A stretch of DNA of 64,000 nucleotides from Paracoccus homiensis (GTDB lineage Bacteria > Pseudomonadota > Alphaproteobacteria > Rhodobacterales > Rhodobacteraceae), in assembly GCF_900111675.1 (NCBI RefSeq), contig NZ_FOHO01000010.1:46023-110022 (forward strand), written 5' to 3'. Position 1 is the stretch's first letter. Each line of letters starts with the position of its first letter. Of this stretch, positions 1 through 8,619 are shown piece by piece. The position numbers and the translations under genes are program-made. A model generated the notes under the pieces. It was not told where the DNA came from and made no database searches. It saw nothing but the letters and a program-made list of their open reading frames with translations.

Positions 1-99
1 GGAACCACTGCCGCGTTCATGGGCCAGAAGGATCTGCAATCGCTCTTTCGCGGTCTGGGCGCTGTTGGCCTTGCGGGGACGAAACGAGAATCCGAACAT
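1..99 (-). CDS. minE: MinE cell-division topological specificity factor (5' part only)
   Basis: The gene starts at 99 with ATG and runs off the left edge, so only 33 codons are visible. The start of the peptide, MFGFSFRPRKANSAQTAKER, followed by LQILLAHER, is the typical MinE N-terminus: a membrane-binding stretch and then the MinD-contacting anti-MinCD helix. MinE drives MinD ATP hydrolysis and the pole-to-pole oscillation that restricts Z-ring formation to midcell. It lies 2 nt downstream of the minD stop codon, so it is the last visible gene of a minCDE operon. The C-terminal dimerisation domain is outside the window. Confidence 0.93.
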   Translation of the reverse strand, partial: MFGFSFRPRKANSAQTAKERLQILLAHERGSGS

Positions 100-101
100 G
101 G

Positions 102-920
102 TCAGGCCGTCCGCCCCATCAGGCGCTGCCACAGGCCGCGACGCTCGCCCACATCCATGCGGATCTCGATCTGTTCGCCCAGCAGGCGGCCGACGGCCTC
201 GGTATAGGCTTTGCCGGCGGCGGATTTGTCATCCATCACCACGGGCATGCCCACGTTCGAGGCTTTCAGCACGGTCTGGCTTTCGGGAATGATGCCCAGC
301 AGCGGGATGGCCAGAATGTCCAGCACGTCCTCGACGCTCATCATCTCGCCGCTAGCGCTGCGACGGTTGTCGAACCGGGTCAGCAGCAGATGCGCACGAA
401 TGGCCGAGCCGTCGCCGCGTTCAGCGATATGGGTCTTGCTGTTCAGCAGGCCCAGAACCCGGTCGCTGTCACGGACCGAGGACACTTCGGGATTGGTGAC
501 CACGATGGCCTCGTCGGCGAAATACATCGCCAGATGCGCGCCGCGTTCGATCCCGGCCGGACTGTCGCAGACGATATAGTCGAATTCCTCGCGCAGTTCG
601 TCCAGAACCTGCTTGACGCCTTCCTTGGTCAGCGCGTCCTTGTCGCGGGTCTGCGAAGTCGGCAGCACAGACAGCGTGTCGATCCGCTTGTCCTTGATCA
701 GCGCCTGCTTCAGCTTGGCATCGCCCTGAATGACATTGATGAAATCGAACACGACCCGGCGCTCGCAGCCCATGATCATGTCCAGATTGCGCAGACCCAC
801 GTCGAAATCGATCACGCATGTCTTGTGACCGCGCATGGCAAGCCCGGCGCTGACGGCGGCGGCCGAGGTGGTCTTGCCCACGCCGCCCTTGCCCGAAGTG
901 ACTACGATGACCTTGCTCAC
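102..920 (-). CDS. minD: Septum site-determining ATPase MinD
   Basis: MinD is the membrane-associated ATPase that recruits MinC to block FtsZ assembly at the poles and is released by MinE. The 272-residue length is normal. The deviant Walker A motif GKGGVGKTT lies at residues 10-18, followed by the DFDVGLRNLD switch and a hydrophobic VVTNPEVSSVRDSDR stretch typical of MinD. The C-terminal helix (IEIRMDVGERRGLWQRLMGR) is amphipathic and matches the membrane-targeting sequence. The gene sits between minC (24 nt upstream) and minE (2 nt downstream) in one operon. Confidence 0.97.
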   Translation of the reverse strand: MSKVIVVTSGKGGVGKTTSAAAVSAGLAMRGHKTCVIDFDVGLRNLDMIMGCERRVVFDFINVIQGDAKLKQALIKDKRIDTLSVLPTSQTRDKDALTKEGVKQVLDELREEFDYIVCDSPAGIERGAHLAMYFADEAIVVTNPEVSSVRDSDRVLGLLNSKTHIAERGDGSAIRAHLLLTRFDNRRSASGEMMSVEDVLDILAIPLLGIIPESQTVLKASNVGMPVVMDDKSAAGKAYTEAVGRLLGEQIEIRMDVGERRGLWQRLMGRTA

Positions 921-944
921 GAACCCATCCCCTTCGATCAGGTT

Positions 945-1697
945 TCAACCGATTGCTTCGATACGCAGGACGTCGTCCTGCAAATATGCCTGCACGTTCT
1001 TCTTGCGCATGTCCGCGGGCAGATCGTCACTGGTCCGGTAAAGACCGGCGATCGCCAGCAGTTCGGCATCAAGGCTGTGACAGAAGATGCGGGCGTTGTG
1101 ATCGCCATTCACCCCCGCCATCGCCCGGCCACGCAGCGTGCCATAGACGTGAATATTTCCCGAGGCGATCAGCTCGGCCCCCGAGCTGACCGGCCCGACC
1201 ACGACCAGATCACCGCGGTCGGCAAAGATGGTCTGGCCCGAACGGACCGGTTCGGTAATCAGCCGCGACGCGGGTTCTGGCGCCTTCTGGGCCGGCGTCT
1301 CGGCCTGGGCGCGCGGCGGGCGCTGACGGTCCAGCGGCTTGTCCTTGCCGCCGCTCATCGGGATCAGGCCCGCGCCACGCGCGGCCTGCATCTGCTGATC
1401 GGTGCCGTGCTGGATGCCGAACACCAGCAGGTTGCGCGACCGCATCTGTGCGACCAGCAGGCCCATTTCCTCGGAGCTGCCGAATCCGGCAGCGTTCTGC
1501 AGGTCCAGAACGATGGGTGCGCTGTCGAAGAACTGCGGCGTCTGCCCGATCTGGGTGTCCAGCGCCTGATAGAAAGCCGCGTCGGCGGGACCGGTCAAAT
1601 GCACTGCGACGGCGGTGAAGAATCGACCGCGGATCTCGAATGGCTTGAGGGTCGTGACCCTTTTTGCCGGGTTTTGTTGCACTTGCTGTGACTGCAC
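945..1697 (-). CDS. minC: Septum site-determining protein MinC
   Basis: MinC is the FtsZ assembly inhibitor of the Min system. The 250-residue protein has the expected two-part layout. The N-terminal FtsZ-interacting domain covers about residues 15-110. A Pro/Gln/Ala-rich linker leads to a C-terminal beta-helical MinD-binding domain with the signature [20 protein letters not shown] and [13 protein letters not shown]. The start is GTG at 1697, preceded by a CAGG-repeat stretch and only a weak Shine-Dalgarno, so an internal start is possible. It is the first gene of minCDE. The 254 nt between it and the divergent ATPase gene at 1952 must hold both promoters, but I see no strong -35/-10 pair there. 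Confidence 0.93.
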   Translation of the reverse strand: MQSQQVQQNPAKRVTTLKPFEIRGRFFTAVAVHLTGPADAAFYQALDTQIGQTPQFFDSAPIVLDLQNAAGFGSSEEMGLLVAQMRSRNLLVFGIQHGTDQQMQAARGAGLIPMSGGKDKPLDRQRPPRAQAETPAQKAPEPASRLITEPVRSGQTIFADRGDLVVVGPVSSGAELIASGNIHVYGTLRGRAMAGVNGDHNARIFCHSLDAELLAIAGLYRTSDDLPADMRKKNVQAYLQDDVLRIEAIG

Positions 1698-1951
1698 GCC
1701 TGCCTGCCTGCTTCTTGTTCGTCCGGGACTTTGCCGGGCGCCCTTTGTTTTCCGACTCCCTAAGCGTTTCGCGCGCTCAGGTCCACGCCTATTGGGTCAA
1801 TTTTCCGATGTCGGCAAGGAAGCGCCGGTGATTTTCTGGCCGATCCGCGCAGAAATCGGGCAGGCCGTTCGGATGATAGACAGAACGGTTCATCCCGCTT
1901 AGGGTGTATGAAGGTGTCTGGTTACCGTGTTGCAGTTCGGGTCATGTCAGG

Positions 1952-3454
1952 ATGAACAAACAGGTTCATGGCGACAGCTTTCTTGCCTTTCGCGAGGCCC
2001 CTGACCCGCGCATGTATGTCGAGGCCGCGACCCATCGCGATGCGCTGACCCACCTGATCCGTGCCGCCGAACGGGCGCGCGGGGTGACACTGCTGACCGG
2101 TCGGGCGGGGACCGGCAAGACACTGCTTCTGCGTGTATTGGCGACGCGGCTTGGCCGCGACCGGCTGCTGACGCTTGGCCAGAACGGCGCCGATGGTTCA
2201 GATCCCCTGCGCTGGATCCTGTCGCTGACCGGCCATGCCACAGCCGCTGACGACACCGACCTGACGGCCCGTGCGATGGCGGCGATAGGGCAAAGGTTGC
2301 TGGTCGTGGACGAGGCGCAACGACTTGACGACCTCGATCTGGATCAGTTGCGACAACTGGCCGACGGTCCGAACGCCGTCCCGATCATCCTTGCCGGGCT
2401 ACCCGATCTGCCTGGAAGGCTGGCCGCGCCATCATGTGCCGGATTTCGCGCATTGATTACCGATCGCAGCGTGCTGGAACCGCTGAGCGCGACGGAAACC
2501 GAAACCTATCTTGCCCATCGTCTTGTAAAAGGCGAGGGCAACCCCGGCTTCGATCAGGCGGCGGCCGCACTGATCCACAGATCTGCCGCAGGCATTCCGC
2601 GCCGTATCAACCAGATCGCCCAGCAGGCCATTTTCGAGGCGCTGACAGAAGGCCGAACCCGGATCGACGCCGCGTTTCTTGATCGCTGCATCCGGACCCC
2701 GTTCTGTCTGTCCCCGCCAAGACCCGCGCGGCCTGCCGACAGCCCCGCCGCATCCGAACCCGCGCCAGCACCCCGGCCACGCTCAGCACCGCCGCCCGCC
2801 AGACCCCCGAGACGCCTTGCACGACCCGCCGCCCTTGTGGTGCTACTGGCCATCGGCACCGGGGCCTATTTCGGGCTGTCGTCCCCTTCGCCCGAAGCGC
2901 CCCTGCCCTTCACGGCACCGCCCGTCGGCATCGTCCCTGCCGCGGATGCCGCGACCCTGATGGAACGGGCATTGGCAGCCGAGACAAGCGCCCCGACGCA
3001 AGCCGCGTTGCTGTATGAAAGCGCCGCGCTGCTGGGCGACGACCGCGCGGCCTATTTTGTCGGGCAACTTCATGAAACCGGGCTTGGGGTGCCGATGGAT
3101 CTGACGCGGGCGCGGGCCTGGTATCAGCAGGCTGCCGGGGTGGGCGGCGCGCAGCGACGGCTGTCGGCCCTGCCCCAGGCCGACCCGGTCGCCACACCCT
3201 CGGCAGCAACGGTCGTGCAGCAAAGCCTTTATCCGGATGGCCGGTTGCAACTGCATTGGCAGGCGTCCGCCGCGCGTTTCGTCGTCGAATATGTGATGGC
3301 CGGCCAGCCCGACACCGTCCTGCGCCATGAGACCGATCTGTCCGCCGCGCTGTTGCCGGGGCCGATCAGCCGCTGGCGCATCCTGTCGCAAGGCCCCGAT
3401 GGAACCACCGTCGCCGCGACTGGGTGGAGCGCCGCCGCCCCACCCCCGCGATGA
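1952..3454 (+). CDS. ExeA/GspA-like AAA ATPase with TM anchor and Sel1-like C-terminal part
   Basis: The 500-residue protein has an ExeA/TniB-like AAA domain with Walker A GRAGTGKT (50-57), Walker B LLVVDEAQ (116-123) and an R-rich sensor region (PRRINQIAQQA, 216-226). A Pro/Ala-rich linker (253-290) leads to one transmembrane helix (about 292-310). A periplasmic part follows with a Sel1-like repeat (AALLYESAALLGDDRAAYFV, about 351-370) and a beta-rich tail. GspA/ExeA proteins use ATP to help place secretion complexes through the cell wall, but no type II secretion genes are seen here. I chose ATG 1952; an in-frame upstream ATG at 1904 would add 16 residues that do not look like the family. 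The stop is immediately next to the stop of the convergent TAXI gene. Confidence 0.75.
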   Translation: MNKQVHGDSFLAFREAPDPRMYVEAATHRDALTHLIRAAERARGVTLLTGRAGTGKTLLLRVLATRLGRDRLLTLGQNGADGSDPLRWILSLTGHATAADDTDLTARAMAAIGQRLLVVDEAQRLDDLDLDQLRQLADGPNAVPIILAGLPDLPGRLAAPSCAGFRALITDRSVLEPLSATETETYLAHRLVKGEGNPGFDQAAAALIHRSAAGIPRRINQIAQQAIFEALTEGRTRIDAAFLDRCIRTPFCLSPPRPARPADSPAASEPAPAPRPRSAPPPARPPRRLARPAALVVLLAIGTGAYFGLSSPSPEAPLPFTAPPVGIVPAADAATLMERALAAETSAPTQAALLYESAALLGDDRAAYFVGQLHETGLGVPMDLTRARAWYQQAAGVGGAQRRLSALPQADPVATPSAATVVQQSLYPDGRLQLHWQASAARFVVEYVMAGQPDTVLRHETDLSAALLPGPISRWRILSQGPDGTTVAATGWSAAAPPPR

Positions 3455-4504
3455 TCAGCACCCCATCACGGCACAGATGCTGCGGCGATATGCGGCATTC
3501 GCATCGCTTTCGCTGTCGCTGACGGCGGGCACAGGCGCGGTGCAGTTGATCTCATATCCCGGATCGATACCGCGATTGACGCAGGCACCGATATCCCAGC
3601 CGGGCGGGATCGCGGACAGATCGACCGATTTCCATTTGGGGTGGCCGGTCTCGCGCAGATCCTCCAGCTTGGTCAGGATCAGGCCCGACAGATCGGACAC
3701 CGCATCGCAACTGGCGCGGTGATAGGCGTTGCGGCGCATTTCATATTCATAGGTCATCAGCACGGCCTTGACCGCGACCAGACCAACCGGCTGTGTCTGG
3801 AAGTCATAGGTGCCGGCCGGGATCTCGCCAGGGGTGTAGACGGTGCGCAGCGTGTCATTGTTGATGGGCAGCAGGTGGAACCGCTCGCCATCAATATCGC
3901 CATCCGCGAACAGCGAAGCCGGGGCACCGGCCACATAGAAGAACGCGTCCAGCTGTCCGGCCTTCAACTGCTGCAAACCCTCGGCCGGGCTGATCTGCAG
4001 CTTTTCGGCAGGCTCGATCCCGGCCAGAGACAGCATCAGCGAGGCGGTCAGAAAGGTGCCGCTGTTCTCGACCCCGATCGCGACCCGCTTGCCCGCCAGA
4101 TCGTTGAAGCTGGCGATGTCGCGGCTGCCAAGGATGTGCACCTCTTCGTCGTAAAGCGGAAAGGCAATGCGAACCCCGGTGATCGCGCGGGCGACGGCGG
4201 GGTCTTCACTTGCAAAGGTCTGCATATATTCCAGAACGTCGCTTTGAACGATGCCGAACTGCGTATTGGGCCGCTGCCGCACGCCAAGAAAATTTTCCAG
4301 AGAGCCGGCGGATTCGACCACCTCGACCTGCTGCCCGCACTGGGCCATCAGCGTCTGCATGTCGCGACCGAACTGAATATAGGTCCCGGTGGGCGATCCG
4401 GTCATGATGCTGACCCCGGTATCCTGTGCCGTGGCGGGCTGGGTCATGGCGGCGGCGAACCCCGCCACAAGGACCAGACGTCGCGCAAGTTTCAAAACAG
4501 TCAT
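3455..4504 (-). CDS. TAXI-family (TRAP-type) periplasmic solute-binding protein, orphan
   Basis: The 349-residue precursor starts with a signal peptide (about residues 1-27, cleavage near ATAQ|D). A TAXI-type binding fold follows, with MTGSPTGTYIQFGRDMQ and a later GIVQSDVLEYM segment typical of the family. TAXI proteins deliver substrates (for example glutamate or other carboxylates) to TRAP permeases, but no DctQM-like permease gene is nearby, so the partner is unknown. The C-terminus is extended and Cys-rich (C at GACVNRG, INCTAP, SICAVMGC), which suggests disulfides. ATG 4504 was preferred over 4522 because a GGAAGGGGAAA Shine-Dalgarno precedes it. It lies 31 nt downstream of the coiled-coil gene and is probably cotranscribed with it. 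Confidence 0.8.
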   Translation of the reverse strand: MTVLKLARRLVLVAGFAAAMTQPATAQDTGVSIMTGSPTGTYIQFGRDMQTLMAQCGQQVEVVESAGSLENFLGVRQRPNTQFGIVQSDVLEYMQTFASEDPAVARAITGVRIAFPLYDEEVHILGSRDIASFNDLAGKRVAIGVENSGTFLTASLMLSLAGIEPAEKLQISPAEGLQQLKAGQLDAFFYVAGAPASLFADGDIDGERFHLLPINNDTLRTVYTPGEIPAGTYDFQTQPVGLVAVKAVLMTYEYEMRRNAYHRASCDAVSDLSGLILTKLEDLRETGHPKWKSVDLSAIPPGWDIGACVNRGIDPGYEINCTAPVPAVSDSESDANAAYRRSICAVMGC

Positions 4505-4535
4505 GGCGCTTTCCCCTTCCATGTCGCGATACTCG

Positions 4536-6188
4536 TTAACAGCCGTCCAGCCGCGACAGCAGGACCAGCAAAGTTTGGCGATTGATCGGCGACTGCACTT
4601 GCGACAGCGCCTGTGCGGCGCAGGCCCCCTCGATTAGCGATTGCCGCAACTGGCCGCGCCGCGCCGGATCGTCGGGCAGGCCGGGGGCAAGCGACATTGC
4701 GGCATCGACCGCGGCGGCCGCGCGCCCCGCCGGGCCATTGGGCGCGGCCGACGCGGGGTCTGGCGTGGCGGCAGCGGCCTGTTCCTGCGCCGCGGCCAGT
4801 TCATCCTGCACCTGCTGCAACGCCTCGCGATCCTGGGTCAGACGGGTCGCAATCTGTTCGGCGTCGGCAATTTCGGCGCGCAGGCTGTCGCGGCTTTCGG
4901 CCAGCCCCGTCAATTCGCCCCGAATCGCCTGCGCCTGCTTGCGCAGATCTTCCGCCTGCGCCTGTTCTTCCGCCACCGCCGCACGAGCACCTTCCAGTTC
5001 ATCGCGCAGCGCCGCTGACTGCGCCTGAAGATCGCTCAGATCACCCTGCTGCGCGGCGATCTTTTCTGACAGATCGGCGCTTTCGGCCGTTTGCGCCTCG
5101 GACGCCGCAATCTGCGCCTGCAGCGCCTCGCGCGCTTGGCCCAGTTGGGTCATGTTGGCGTTCAACGCCTCGAACTCGGCCTGTTTCGCGGTCAGCGACT
5201 GTTCCAGCTCGGCCAGCTGCCCGGCACGGTCCCGCAGCTGATCCCGCTCATCAGCGACCTGCTGCAACTGTGCCTGCGCCTCGGCAAGTTCGGACTGGGC
5301 GGCGGTCAATGCCTTGTTTTCGCTTTGAACCTGCGCGGCAATCTGATCCTTCAGTGTCGTCAGTTCAGTCTTGGCGTCCTCGATCAGGGCGGTGATCTCG
5401 TCAAGCTGGGCTTTGGCCTGATCGCGTTCTTCAAGCGCCGCCGTGGCCTGTGCCTGTGCATCCCGCTGTTGGGCGTTCAGGTCCTTCAGGCGCGCTTCGG
5501 CATCGGCAAGCCCGGTCTGCGCGGTATCCACATCCGACAATTGCCCGCGCAGCGCCTCGGCCTCGGCGGTTGCGCTGTCCAGCTGCGCCTGAAGATCGGC
5601 GATCCTGTCCTGCGCCGTGGTCAGGCTTGCCTGATCTTCTTGATCCTGCGCTGCCATCTGGTCGCGCAGCTGCGCCAGCTCCTGTTCGGCGGCGGCCACC
5701 TTGGCCTCGGCGGCTTCGGCGCGGTCCTGCGCCTGGGCCAGTTCAGCCGCGCCGCTGGACACCTGCTGTTCCAGATCCGTCGTCTGGGCGGTCAGCTGTT
5801 CGAAATTTGCCTGTGTCGCCTCGGCCGCGGCGGCAGCCTGCGCCAGCCGGTCCCGTTCCGCCGTCAGGTCGGACAGGTCCTGACGCAGCGCGGCAAGTTC
5901 GGCTTCGGCGGCGGCGGTCTGTTCGGCATCGGCCTGATCTTCGGCGGCGCGGTCACGTTCGATCTGGGCCGCGACGGCGTCGGCCTCTTGGCGCAGCGCG
6001 TCCAGCCGGGCCTGCGCCTCGACCGTCTGCGCCTCTAGCTGGGCGGCTTCATCTTCCATCGTGACGATGATCTGCCGCAAGGCCTGTGCGCGCTGCTCAT
6101 CCTGTGATTGAGCGACGGCGAACAGGGGAAAACCACTTAGCAGCCCGGCCAATACGGCAGCCCGGGCCTTCGTTCCACAAAAGCGCAC
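4536..6188 (-). CDS. Exported long coiled-coil protein
   Basis: This is a 550-residue protein without a family I can name. Residues 1-26 form a signal peptide ending AVAQ|S. Residues 28 to about 470 are almost uninterrupted heptad-like helix rich in Ala, Gln, Glu, Asp and Leu, with repeated AQLEAQ/AEAEALR patterns. This is a very long periplasmic coiled coil with no enzyme motif. A low-complexity Ala/Pro linker follows, and then a small helical C-terminal domain with two cysteines, one of them the last residue. The gene is immediately upstream of the TAXI binding protein. The convergent ATPase next door is also envelope-anchored, so a shared envelope role is plausible but unproven. Confidence 0.7.
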   Translation of the reverse strand: MRFCGTKARAAVLAGLLSGFPLFAVAQSQDEQRAQALRQIIVTMEDEAAQLEAQTVEAQARLDALRQEADAVAAQIERDRAAEDQADAEQTAAAEAELAALRQDLSDLTAERDRLAQAAAAAEATQANFEQLTAQTTDLEQQVSSGAAELAQAQDRAEAAEAKVAAAEQELAQLRDQMAAQDQEDQASLTTAQDRIADLQAQLDSATAEAEALRGQLSDVDTAQTGLADAEARLKDLNAQQRDAQAQATAALEERDQAKAQLDEITALIEDAKTELTTLKDQIAAQVQSENKALTAAQSELAEAQAQLQQVADERDQLRDRAGQLAELEQSLTAKQAEFEALNANMTQLGQAREALQAQIAASEAQTAESADLSEKIAAQQGDLSDLQAQSAALRDELEGARAAVAEEQAQAEDLRKQAQAIRGELTGLAESRDSLRAEIADAEQIATRLTQDREALQQVQDELAAAQEQAAAATPDPASAAPNGPAGRAAAAVDAAMSLAPGLPDDPARRGQLRQSLIEGACAAQALSQVQSPINRQTLLVLLSRLDGC

Positions 6189-6378
6189 CAGTAAACCTCC
6201 GTAACTGCTTTGATCATGAAGGACGGTGACGTTATGTCAACTTCTTAGTTCACTTTCATGCGATCAAACCCCGCCGGATACGTGTGGGGTCCGCACCTGT
6301 TTGGCGCTTGTGAAGGCCGGGGCGGGCTGGCAAATTCGCGCAGCCGATTACACCCATCCGGACAACGAGGCCGCACAG

Positions 6379-6870
6379 ATGCAAGACATGTTCCCGACCA
6401 ACGCGCCGCAGATCCGGATGGAATCGCCGTTGTCGGACGATCTGGACCAGATTTTTGCCAGCCATGTCGCCGCCATGCATGCCGATACCCCGCCGGAATC
6501 GATCCACATGATGCCGCGCACGGATCTGGTGTCGGACCGGATCGCCTTCTTCGTGCTGCGCGTCGATGGTCAGCCCGCGGGCATGGCGGCATTGAAGCTG
6601 TTGGATGCGGGCCACGCGGAACTGAAGTCCATGCATGTCCTGGCCAGCTATCGGGGGCAGGGTCTGTCAGGCGCGCTGTTGCGGCATCTGCTGGACCATG
6701 CAGCCGCGCATCACATCGGGCGGCTGTCACTGGAGACCGGCATACAGCCGACCTTCATCGCCGCCCGGGGGCTGTACAGAAAGGCGGGCTTTGTCGAATG
6801 CCCGCCCTTCGGCGATTACAGGCCCGACCCCAACAGCGTGTTCATGACGATCGAACTGCCGGCACCCTGA
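6379..6870 (+). CDS. GNAT-family N-acetyltransferase
   Basis: The protein has the GNAT acetyl-CoA-binding signature LKSMHVLASYRGQGLSGALL (motif A, V-x-x-x-x-R-G-x-G), followed by a motif B-like segment, AARGLYRKAGF. GNAT enzymes transfer acetyl groups to amines of small molecules or proteins; the substrate cannot be read from the sequence. I start it at ATG 6379, which has GAGG 8 nt upstream and gives 163 residues. An open frame continues upstream to 6226 but is not conserved-looking. It stands alone between the divergent coiled-coil gene and the convergent SulP gene, whose stop codon is only 9 nt away. Confidence 0.82.
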   Translation: MQDMFPTNAPQIRMESPLSDDLDQIFASHVAAMHADTPPESIHMMPRTDLVSDRIAFFVLRVDGQPAGMAALKLLDAGHAELKSMHVLASYRGQGLSGALLRHLLDHAAAHHIGRLSLETGIQPTFIAARGLYRKAGFVECPPFGDYRPDPNSVFMTIELPAP

Positions 6871-6879
6871 CGGCCCGCG

Positions 6880-8601
6880 CTACACGGCGCGGACCTGGCT
6901 GGGATGGGCAAGTGCATGCCAGGCATCGTATTGCGACAGGTAGACATGGCCGTTCAGCCCATCGATCAGGTGGGATCGGCGCAGCTTGTCCATGACCGGG
7001 CCCTTCACCTCGGACAGATGCAGGCCGACACCCATGTCCCGCAGACGGTGGTTGATCGCCTCCAGGCTTTCCAGCGCCGAGAAATCGACCTCGTTCACCG
7101 CCGAAAACATCAGCACGACATTGCGGATCGCGCAGCCTTCGGTCACGCGCTTCTGGATCAGGTCCTCCAGAAATCGGGCATTCACGAAATACAGGCTTTC
7201 ATCCACGCGCAGGGTCAACAGCGTGCCGTCGGTCTGCACATCGTGGCGGTCGATATTGCGGAAATGCTGGGTGCCGGGGACAAGGCCGACCTCGGCGACA
7301 TGCGGGCGCGAGGTTTTGTAAAGATGCAGCAGCACCGAAATGCCCACGCCCGACGCCACGCCGATCTCGACCCCCAGACCCAGCGTCAGCAGGATCGTCG
7401 CGGCGACGGCGGTGAAATCGGCACGCGAATAGCGCCATGTCTTTTGCAGGATCGAAAGATCGACAAGGCTTAGCACCGCGACGATGATCGTTGCCGCCAG
7501 CGTGGCATTGGGCAGGTAATAGACCAGCGGCGTCAACGCGATGGCTGCCACGGCCAGCCCGATGGCGGTAAAGGCACCTGCGGCCGGGGTTTCGGCACCC
7601 GCGTCGAAATTCACCACCGACCGCGCAAACCCTCCGGTCACAGGATAGCCGCCGGTCAGCGCGGCGCCCAGATTGGCCGCGCCCAGACCGATCAGTTCCT
7701 GATCCGGGTCGATCCGTTGCCGCCGCTTGGCCGCCAGGGTCTGCGCGACGGAAACGGATTCCACGAAGCCGATGACCGAAATCAGGATGGCAGGCAGCAA
7801 CAGTGCCCGCCACAGATCCGGCGAAAGCCCCGGCAAGGTCAGTGGCGGCAGGCCCTGCGGAACGTCGCCCACGATGCGCACGCCCCGTGCCTGCAGATCG
7901 AGTGCCCAGACGGCAAGGGTCGATACCACCACCGCCGCGACCGGCCCCGCCTTGGTCAGGATATCGGCCAACAGCGGCGGCACACCCAGCCGCGCCAGCG
8001 TCGACCGCAACCGCCGCCGCGCCCAGAACAGGAACCCGGTCGCGGCACCCCCGATGACCAGCGTCGGCAGGTTCACCTGATCCAGATGCGCAATGACCAG
8101 GCCCAGCATCTGCGGCAGGTTGTGCCCACCGGCTTCGACGCCAAGGATATGTTTCAGCTGGCTGACCGCGATCAGGACACCCGATGCGGTGATGAACCCC
8201 GCGATAACCGGATGGCTGAGGAAATTCGCCAGGAACCCCAGGCGCAGCACCCCCATCAGGATCAGGAAGCCGCCCGACAGGAAAGCCAGCGTCAGCGCCG
8301 CGACCGCATATCCGGCGGTGCCCTGCTGCGCCACCTGACCCACTGCCGAGGCCGTCAGCAGCGACACCACCGCCACCGGCCCCACGGCCAGCGACCGGCT
8401 GGTCCCGAACACCGCATAAAGCAGGATCGGCGCGATCGAAGCATAGATCCCGGCCTCGGGCGGCAATCCCGCCAGCAGCGCATAGGCCAGCGATTGCGGA
8501 ATCAGCATGATCGTGACGATCAGCGCGGCGATCAGATCATTTGACAGGGTCGCGCGGTCATACCCGCGCCCCCAGTCGAGAATGGGAAAATACTGGCGCA
8601 A
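6880..8601 (-). CDS. SulP-family anion permease with STAS domain
   Basis: The 573-residue inner-membrane protein has the SulP layout. About a dozen hydrophobic helices cover residues 20-425, with the sulfate transporter signature region (DLIAALIVTIMLIPQSLAYA and LLAGLPPEAGIYAS) near the N-terminus. A cytoplasmic STAS domain follows (about 430-550, MFSAVNEVDFSALESLEAI). SulP proteins move sulfate, bicarbonate or related anions. It lies 18 nt downstream of the fused SQR gene, in the same direction. The context suggests sulfite/sulfate movement linked to sulfide oxidation, which is inference; bicarbonate or another anion remains possible. Confidence 0.88.
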   Translation of the reverse strand: MRQYFPILDWGRGYDRATLSNDLIAALIVTIMLIPQSLAYALLAGLPPEAGIYASIAPILLYAVFGTSRSLAVGPVAVVSLLTASAVGQVAQQGTAGYAVAALTLAFLSGGFLILMGVLRLGFLANFLSHPVIAGFITASGVLIAVSQLKHILGVEAGGHNLPQMLGLVIAHLDQVNLPTLVIGGAATGFLFWARRRLRSTLARLGVPPLLADILTKAGPVAAVVVSTLAVWALDLQARGVRIVGDVPQGLPPLTLPGLSPDLWRALLLPAILISVIGFVESVSVAQTLAAKRRQRIDPDQELIGLGAANLGAALTGGYPVTGGFARSVVNFDAGAETPAAGAFTAIGLAVAAIALTPLVYYLPNATLAATIIVAVLSLVDLSILQKTWRYSRADFTAVAATILLTLGLGVEIGVASGVGISVLLHLYKTSRPHVAEVGLVPGTQHFRNIDRHDVQTDGTLLTLRVDESLYFVNARFLEDLIQKRVTEGCAIRNVVLMFSAVNEVDFSALESLEAINHRLRDMGVGLHLSEVKGPVMDKLRRSHLIDGLNGHVYLSQYDAWHALAHPSQVRAV

Positions 8602-8619
8602 AGCGGGGCCTTCCTGCCT

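Noticed and set aside
390..1691. Open frame of about 433 codons on the plus strand
   Set aside because: It is antisense to minD and minC and has no motif.
6226..6378. Longer N-terminus of the GNAT protein
   Set aside because: The extension is Cys/Pro-rich and unlike the family, and ATG 6379 has a usable Shine-Dalgarno.
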